NCBI GenBank assembly: GCA_947685225.1
Contig: CANTUV010000015.1
Span: 9,548,001 to 9,612,000 of the forward strand
Length of the DNA stretch: 64,000 bases
Reading direction: 5' to 3'
From: Garcia nutans
Lineage: Eukaryota; Streptophyta; Magnoliopsida; Malpighiales; Euphorbiaceae
Part shown: piece after piece, positions 58,513 through 64,000 of the stretch
How positions within the stretch are numbered: position 1 is the first letter of the stretch
Layout of the letters: the number at the start of each line of letters is the position of its first letter
The notes under the pieces: generated by a model
What the model saw: the letters and a program-made list of their open reading frames with translations, nothing else
Told to the model about the DNA's origin: nothing
Databases searched by the model: none
Made by a program: the position numbers and the translations under genes

Positions 58513-61062
58513 TGTAACACCCCGATACCCTATATAAGTACTATACATATACCTAGTATACATACAGTAAGTATATAGAGTATAAGGATGCCACTTTTCT
58601 TTTTACTTTTTAAAACCTGTAACAAAATTCAAACCATAATAGGTCAATTTAAAGAACACTTACAAAATCATTGTCTTTATCAAAACTTCATTTATACATA
58701 TAATATAACATACTTAAAGTGGATACATGTATGCATTACCCTCTAGTTGGTCTCGACAAACTTTACTCTTCTTGTGGCATAACAAAAGACTTCATATCTT
58801 CCACCTAGTTACCTGCGCAAGTACACATCCGCGCTAAGCCCGAGAGCTTAGTAGTACAAATATAAAATATAAACTTATATTATAAACATTCTAACATATA
58901 ATGATATATCAATTTCATGTACCATTAGTTTCTTATCATGTTTTCCCTTTTTGATTACACCTTTTATATATCTTGACTAATTTCATATAATATATGCATA
59001 TATACACATTTATCTCACTAACCATAATCCATTACTAATTCTTACAATCACTATATCAATACACACATGATATATTATATCTCATGACATTATTTTATTC
59101 ACAATTCACCAATCATGATTCATCATTTATACTCACAATCGATATTGCTATACACACAATACATATCATACTAATCATAAATCACATTCCAATGAAGATA
59201 ATCATTATCATCAATCACAATTCATTTACATATTATACTTCACATCATTATTTCAATATTTATATCATCATCTATTATACACATTCAAAGTTTCTCAATA
59301 TAGCCAACAACTATAACAGCATATACGAACTTTTCCCCAACCAGGTCGGTTGCCCACTGGCCTCAGGCCACTGCCAATCCCAGGGGTCCGCAGGAGGCAG
59401 ATAAGTACGTATAAAACTACCAAATACGATCCTTCCCCCAACCAGGTCGGTGGTCCAAGTTCGGTTGCCCACTCACAGGGTCCGCATGGTTCCGCAGGAG
59501 GCAGATAGGAAAGTATAAGACTATCAGTAATGTACCTTTCCCCAACCAGGTCGGTAGTCCAAGTTCGGTTGCCCAACCACAGGGTCCGCATGGTTCCGCA
59601 GGAGGCAGATAGGTTTGCTCATTTATATCTTTTAACATTACTTTCTCAACCCATTTCTATCATTATCAAATAGGCAAACATGCCTTATCTCTTTCAATTG
59701 AATCATCATAGCCAATCACAATGGCTTCACATTACATTTGAGTTATCATAGCCAATCACAATGGCTTCACATCACATCATATCCCAAATCACATTTCATA
59801 TTTTATCATTGATATATGCAACATTAATTACATTAACTAAACAAACATATCATTCAAGCACATATACTCCATTTCATTGCACATGTATCTTAAATTCATT
59901 GTCATATAATCCATATGTCCATTTATTTCATTTTGATCATCATTATCAATCATGATAACATCACATTTCATCATTTCTCAAAACACATTAACACCATTCA
60001 TTACTAGAGCATTTATCATAACAAATTGCACATACCTTAAGAATGATCCTCATATCTTCCTACCTTTTCCATTTCATATTTCATCCTTTATATATATATA
60101 TATATATAGTAATTTACATTCTTCATTTACATTCACAATATAATAGCTTATTTAACACTTTCATCCCAATGTGTTAATGTTCAAAGACATATAAGGATAT
60201 ACAATCAAATAGGGTTTATGCTTACCTTGTTAATGCTCTTCACATCCTTCACATCATTCAATCATCACCTTAGTCCAATTATATTAACAATATAATAAAT
60301 CACTTAACACATTTGCAAACAAATGTGTTAAGCCTCAAATTATGTAATTAAATACAATCATATGTATTGGTACTTACCTCAAGAACTATTCCCATTCCTC
60401 CATACATTTCCTCTTCCAAGAATTCTCAACATATAGGTTAATGCAACACAATCTCTTCAAAACCTAATCCAAAGATCATTATACATAGGTTTAGAATCAT
60501 CCACATACATTTGATTAGGGCATTCTTTGTTTTAGACATGTTTAAAGTGTTTATGTTTAGGTTTAGGTACCATAATACCTTTGAAGAATCAAAGCCATGC
60601 TAAAAGAACAAAGAATAAAAACAATAACCATTACATTTGAGGGACACGGGCAGCCCACTTGAGGGACACGGCCAAGCTTGTGGCCGTGTCACTCATCCTC
60701 AAAAACTCCCGAGGCAGACACGGGCAAGGGACACGGCCGTGTCTCTCATCCAAAAACAGACAGTAGCAAACACCTTCAAGGGACACGGCCAAGCCAGTGG
60801 CCGTGTCACCCCAAAACTTGTCCAACACGGCCAAGATCCTTCCAACTTGGCCGTGTCACCCAAATTTCTCAAGTCTTGGCCGTGTCTCTCCTTGGTTCCA
60901 GCCGTGTTACTAAAAAACACAACCCTAATCAAAACCAACACTCTTCCAAAATGCATTTTCACACCCTTTTGCAACAATAATAACTTCATTCAATTGGTTC
61001 TAATCAATGTTATTAACACATATCATACATATTGTAATATCCTCATTTATGCCCTAGAAGTT

Positions 61063-61093
<31 letters not shown>

Positions 61094-64000
61094 ATTGTTG
61101 GTTTAAATTGAGAAAGAAAAGTATATGTGTTTTAGAAATTTAGGGTTTAGAAACAAGTTTATATGTTGTGTATATGATGATATATATAACATATAAATGG
61201 GTCAAAGGCTGAGTCAAAGGAAGAGAGATATTTTTGTGTTAAGTGTGTAAGTACATATATGGGCTCATATAAGACAAAAGAGTAGTTATATGGTTAAGGG
61301 TATTGAGGTAATTTGCTTTTGGAAATTTTGTGGTGGAGATTTAAAGGAAGATTGACTTTGTTTATTGATTATTCTTCTCTTCTTCTTCATGTTCTTGGCC
61401 GGCTCACGAAAGGGAAAGGAAGACAAGAAATTTAAGGAAGGTTTTGGGTGTTCTAAACTCTTATTGAAGGGAGAATTGAAGAATCGAGTTGAAGATTTGT
61501 GGAATTTCTTCACTTTAGGTAAGTTCTCTTTTGGATTTTTGTTTGTGTTAAATGATATGTGAAATTGATAGATGATCTAAGAGTGTGTTGCTTGATTTTG
61601 TTAATCAAGTATGTTTGATTAGCTTAATCTTGAATTTTGAGGATGAATTGATGAAAGAAGTAAGTTGATTTTTGATAGATGGAGTAGAATGTTGGTTTTA
61701 GGGTTTTGAGGGGATATGTGCTACATATGGTGCCAATGTTTTGGTTGATGTGTTTTAATTAAGAATATTGTGATAAACATGTAGAATTTGTGTTTAGAAC
61801 CTTGATTCCATTCATTTGAAAAACATGATATGGTGTTAGATGAGTTTGAGTGAAATTGGAGGAGAGTTGTGCATATTAGGGTTTTGTTTTTAAGTGACAC
61901 GGCTAAAAGTTTTTAGAGACACGGCCAAGACTTTAAATTCTTGAGAGACACGGCCAAGTTCATGGAATCTTGCCCGTGTTGGATTGGTTTTTGGGTGACA
62001 CGGCCGTGTCTCCAAGCCATGTTTGCTACTGCCAAAGTTTGATTGAGAGACACGGCCACAAGCTTGGCCGTGTCCCTTGCCCGTGTTGCCTACTGTCCAA
62101 TTGGGTTGAGTGACACGGCCACAAGCTTGGCCGTGTCCCTCATGTGTGCTGCCCGTGTCCCTCATATGGGTTAGGTAAGTTTTGTTTTCCTTGACCTAGT
62201 TGCAATGTTTTGGTTCTTCATAGGTAGGTTGGTTCCTCAACCTAAACTTAAACACTTTAAACTATGAATGAGCTAATCAAATGCATATGAAAGATCCTAA
62301 AGCTATGAATTATATAAATTGTTCTTTGCCCTAATTGCATTGTTGAGATTTAAACAAGGTTATGTTATGCATTGTGAAAGGTAATGTGTTTCATGAGTAA
62401 TGTATATTGAAATGTTGTATCAAAGATGAAATGATAATTCAAATAAGACATGACATGAGACAATGCCATTGTGTTTGGCTATGATGAATAATGAAGTGTT
62501 ATATTGTGAAATGAAATGTGAAGCCATTGTTATTGCCTAATGTGATTCAATGGAAATAAATGAGGCATGTTTGCCTAAATGATAATGAGAATTGAGAATG
62601 AAATCTAAATGAATTGTGTGGCTAATGTGTTATTCCATTTTCAGAGTTTGTTGTTGGTGGCATGCCTAATAAGAGTAACAATCTCTTGAAGTTAGGTTGG
62701 ATTGAATCCTTGAAGCCTAATTGAGATGTTACCACCCTTGAAGCTAGGTTGGGTTTTGTTCTTGAAGCCAAGTTGGGTTGAAGCTTAGCATGCTTTGCTC
62801 CCCTTGAAGCTTGGTTGAACCTAATCCTTGAAGCCTAGTTGGGTATATGATATTGATAAATGTGATGATAAAACCAAAACATTAACTCTGAAAATTGAAT
62901 GGCATATTAGTGGATTTTGGGCCCATGCATGTGTTTGCTTAGATGTAAATGTTGAATGGTGAAATGTTTGAATAATGAGATTATGTTTGTCTTTGTTTAG
63001 TGTTGACTATGAATGGTTAAATGATCAATAATAAGGTATATGACAAGATATTGAAATGTGACATGCAATGTGAAAGTATATTGTTAGTTTTGCATATATG
63101 ATGATACATGCATGATATGGTTTGAGAAAGAACATTGCATTGCACTAAGTCATATCATTTGCATGATTATCTTACTAAGCCCTTGGCTTAGCGCGATAGT
63201 GTTTAATCGCGCAGGTGATAGAACTGATAGGATCGAACCCGAGAGCTCTTCGAGACCGAGTGAGAGTAGACATTGAAGAGTTGATTTTGGGAGCTTAAAG
63301 ATCAGAGCTGACTTGCCAATCATGTATATTTCTTTTATATTTTGTAAAGTAATGTTTATAATGTAAATTTGTAAATATTTTATAACTTCCGCTGTGTAAT
63401 ATTTAAATGTATATGTATATCTAATATGTATTGTTTTATAAGTAAATGACCTAATTTTTTTTTTCTATAATGTATATAATTGAAAGGTTATGGTTTTGTT
63501 TAAAATGTTTTGAATGTTAAGGAAACCGTAGCATCCCTATGTTTGGTGCACTTATGCTACATTGTTGTGGTTGTAGTGTGTGTGCATTGGATATGGGGGT
63601 GTTACACATATTCATCACATTAACCACTTAAACAACACATAACCATTACATTAAAACATTCACCAATACCAAAACCCTAAAACCAACTTCCCACTTGATC
63701 TTCCACAATCAACCTCCATATATCTAACCATATTCACAACCAAACCAACACCAATTCCATCTTTTAACTTACAATCACTTTAAACACTTATAAACACATA
63801 TCAAACACACCAAATCATCACATCAACCAATCACAATTTTATTAGACACAACTTCAAAATTGACAAAGGGAAACAAAAGAATTCTTACCTAAAATGAAGA
63901 AATTCCACAAATCTCTTGTCACAACCTTTGATTTCTTCTTCAATTTGCTTCTTGCCTCAAGAACACTTCTCTTTCCCTTTTGTCTAAGGAAGAGCCGGCC
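58513..64000 (-). mobile_element. Reverse gypsy LTR, split by a solo LTR and leaving the window
   Basis: It begins TGTAACACCCCGATACCC at 58513; the segments are 58513-61032 and 63612-64000. Landmarks in reverse: hairpin variant at 58815-58834; three cassette units of about 110 bp at 59328-59615 (CCCCAACCAGGTCGG to CCGCAGGAGGCAGATA); CTTACC sites at 60372-60377 and 63884-63889; GACACGGCC palindrome array at 60638-60905; gccggcc at the window edge. Judging by relatives, about 300-400 bp should remain outside. The start-side flank AGATA (58508-58512) is the candidate duplication. Confidence 0.82.
61033..63606 (+). mobile_element. Solo gypsy LTR (2574 bp) nested in the reverse LTR
   Basis: TGTAATATCCTC to GGGGGTGTTACA with perfect CATAT flanks (61028-61032 and 63607-63611). 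Landmarks: (TTG)n at 61063-61093; ggccggctc near 61398; GGTAAGT at 61518-61524 and 62174-62180; GACACGGCC palindromes at 61895-62162; CTTGAAGC cassette at 62685-62850; perfect GCGCGAT/ATCGCGC hairpin at 63191-63212. Its two ends resemble the solo LTR at 11339-14141 (both have GAGGATATTACA plus a trinucleotide tract). No coding content. Confidence 0.93.

Noticed and set aside
59295..59638. Pro/Gly-rich minus-strand frames with repeated PPAEPCGPC
   Set aside because: These are translations of the three-unit LTR cassette, with no start context or conservation apart from the repeat itself.
60637..61143. Open frame of 168 codons on the plus strand (and overlapping minus-strand frames)
   Set aside because: It is produced by the GACACGGCC palindrome array and runs across an LTR insertion boundary at 61033; there is no domain and the frames on both strands arise from the repeat.
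1..64000. CRISPR array, tRNA/rRNA genes, bacterial operons
   Set aside because: The tandem arrays present lack CRISPR-type repeat-spacer regularity; no tRNA cloverleaf or rRNA sequence was recognised; introns and plant retroelements show that this is nuclear plant DNA.

Overview
This is plant nuclear DNA, most likely heterochromatin of an AT-rich (probably eudicot) genome. The evidence is that nearly every recognisable piece is a plant transposable-element lineage: a Sirevirus (Ty1/copia), a Tekay-type chromovirus, Athila-like and Tat-like Ty3/gypsy remnants, an En/Spm (CACTA)-type transposase, and an L1-type LINE ORF1. No convincing host gene, tRNA, rRNA or CRISPR array was seen. The species cannot be named from the sequence.

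Left part (1-26.2 kb). Positions 1-1674 hold two reverse-oriented gypsy LTR tails, one inside the other. A decayed En/Spm-type transposase gene runs left to right (about 1800-2350 and 15419-16376). One of its introns contains a nearly complete Sirevirus (2385-15353, TSD AATAT). The 3' LTR of that Sirevirus is itself split by a 2.8 kb solo LTR (11339-14141, TSD TTCAC). The Sirevirus has gag, pol and a third ORF in the env position, with a few lesions. Next come CACTA-like subterminal repeats (about 16640-17095) and the 3' half of a Tat-lineage element. The Tat piece holds an integrase fragment split by an 879 bp solo LTR (17217-18095, TSD GATAT), then two broken antisense genes (DUF7745-like and plant-mobile-domain-like), then a repeat-rich probable 3' LTR.

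Middle (26.2-54.1 kb). A minus-strand gypsy element with two LTRs and a 2.1 kb ORF-less interior occupies about 26262-33437. Beside it is a minus-strand Athila-like deletion derivative (33438-34689 plus 50578 to about 53933). Inside that lies a 3.2 kb LTR (34690-50577), inside that a 2.6 kb solo LTR (37267-49903, TSD AGTAG), and inside that a very young Tekay element (38381-48415, TSD GTGTC). The Tekay LTRs are almost identical and its 1549-codon gag-pol is broken by a single in-frame stop. This is at least four levels of nesting, with target duplications that date the events relative to one another.

Right part (54.1-64 kb). A Sirevirus LTR stub, unassigned AT-rich DNA, a possible hAT-type MITE and a LINE ORF1 pseudogene are followed by a reverse LTR that leaves the window. 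That LTR is split by another solo LTR (61033-63606, TSD CATAT).

The most interesting signals are in noncoding parts. The gypsy LTRs share a fixed plan: two conserved splice-donor-like sites, a GACACGGCC palindrome array in some members, an interchangeable tandem-repeat cassette, and a conserved GCGCGAT/ATCGCGC hairpin. The Sirevirus carries a second U3-like promoter module directly upstream of its third ORF.
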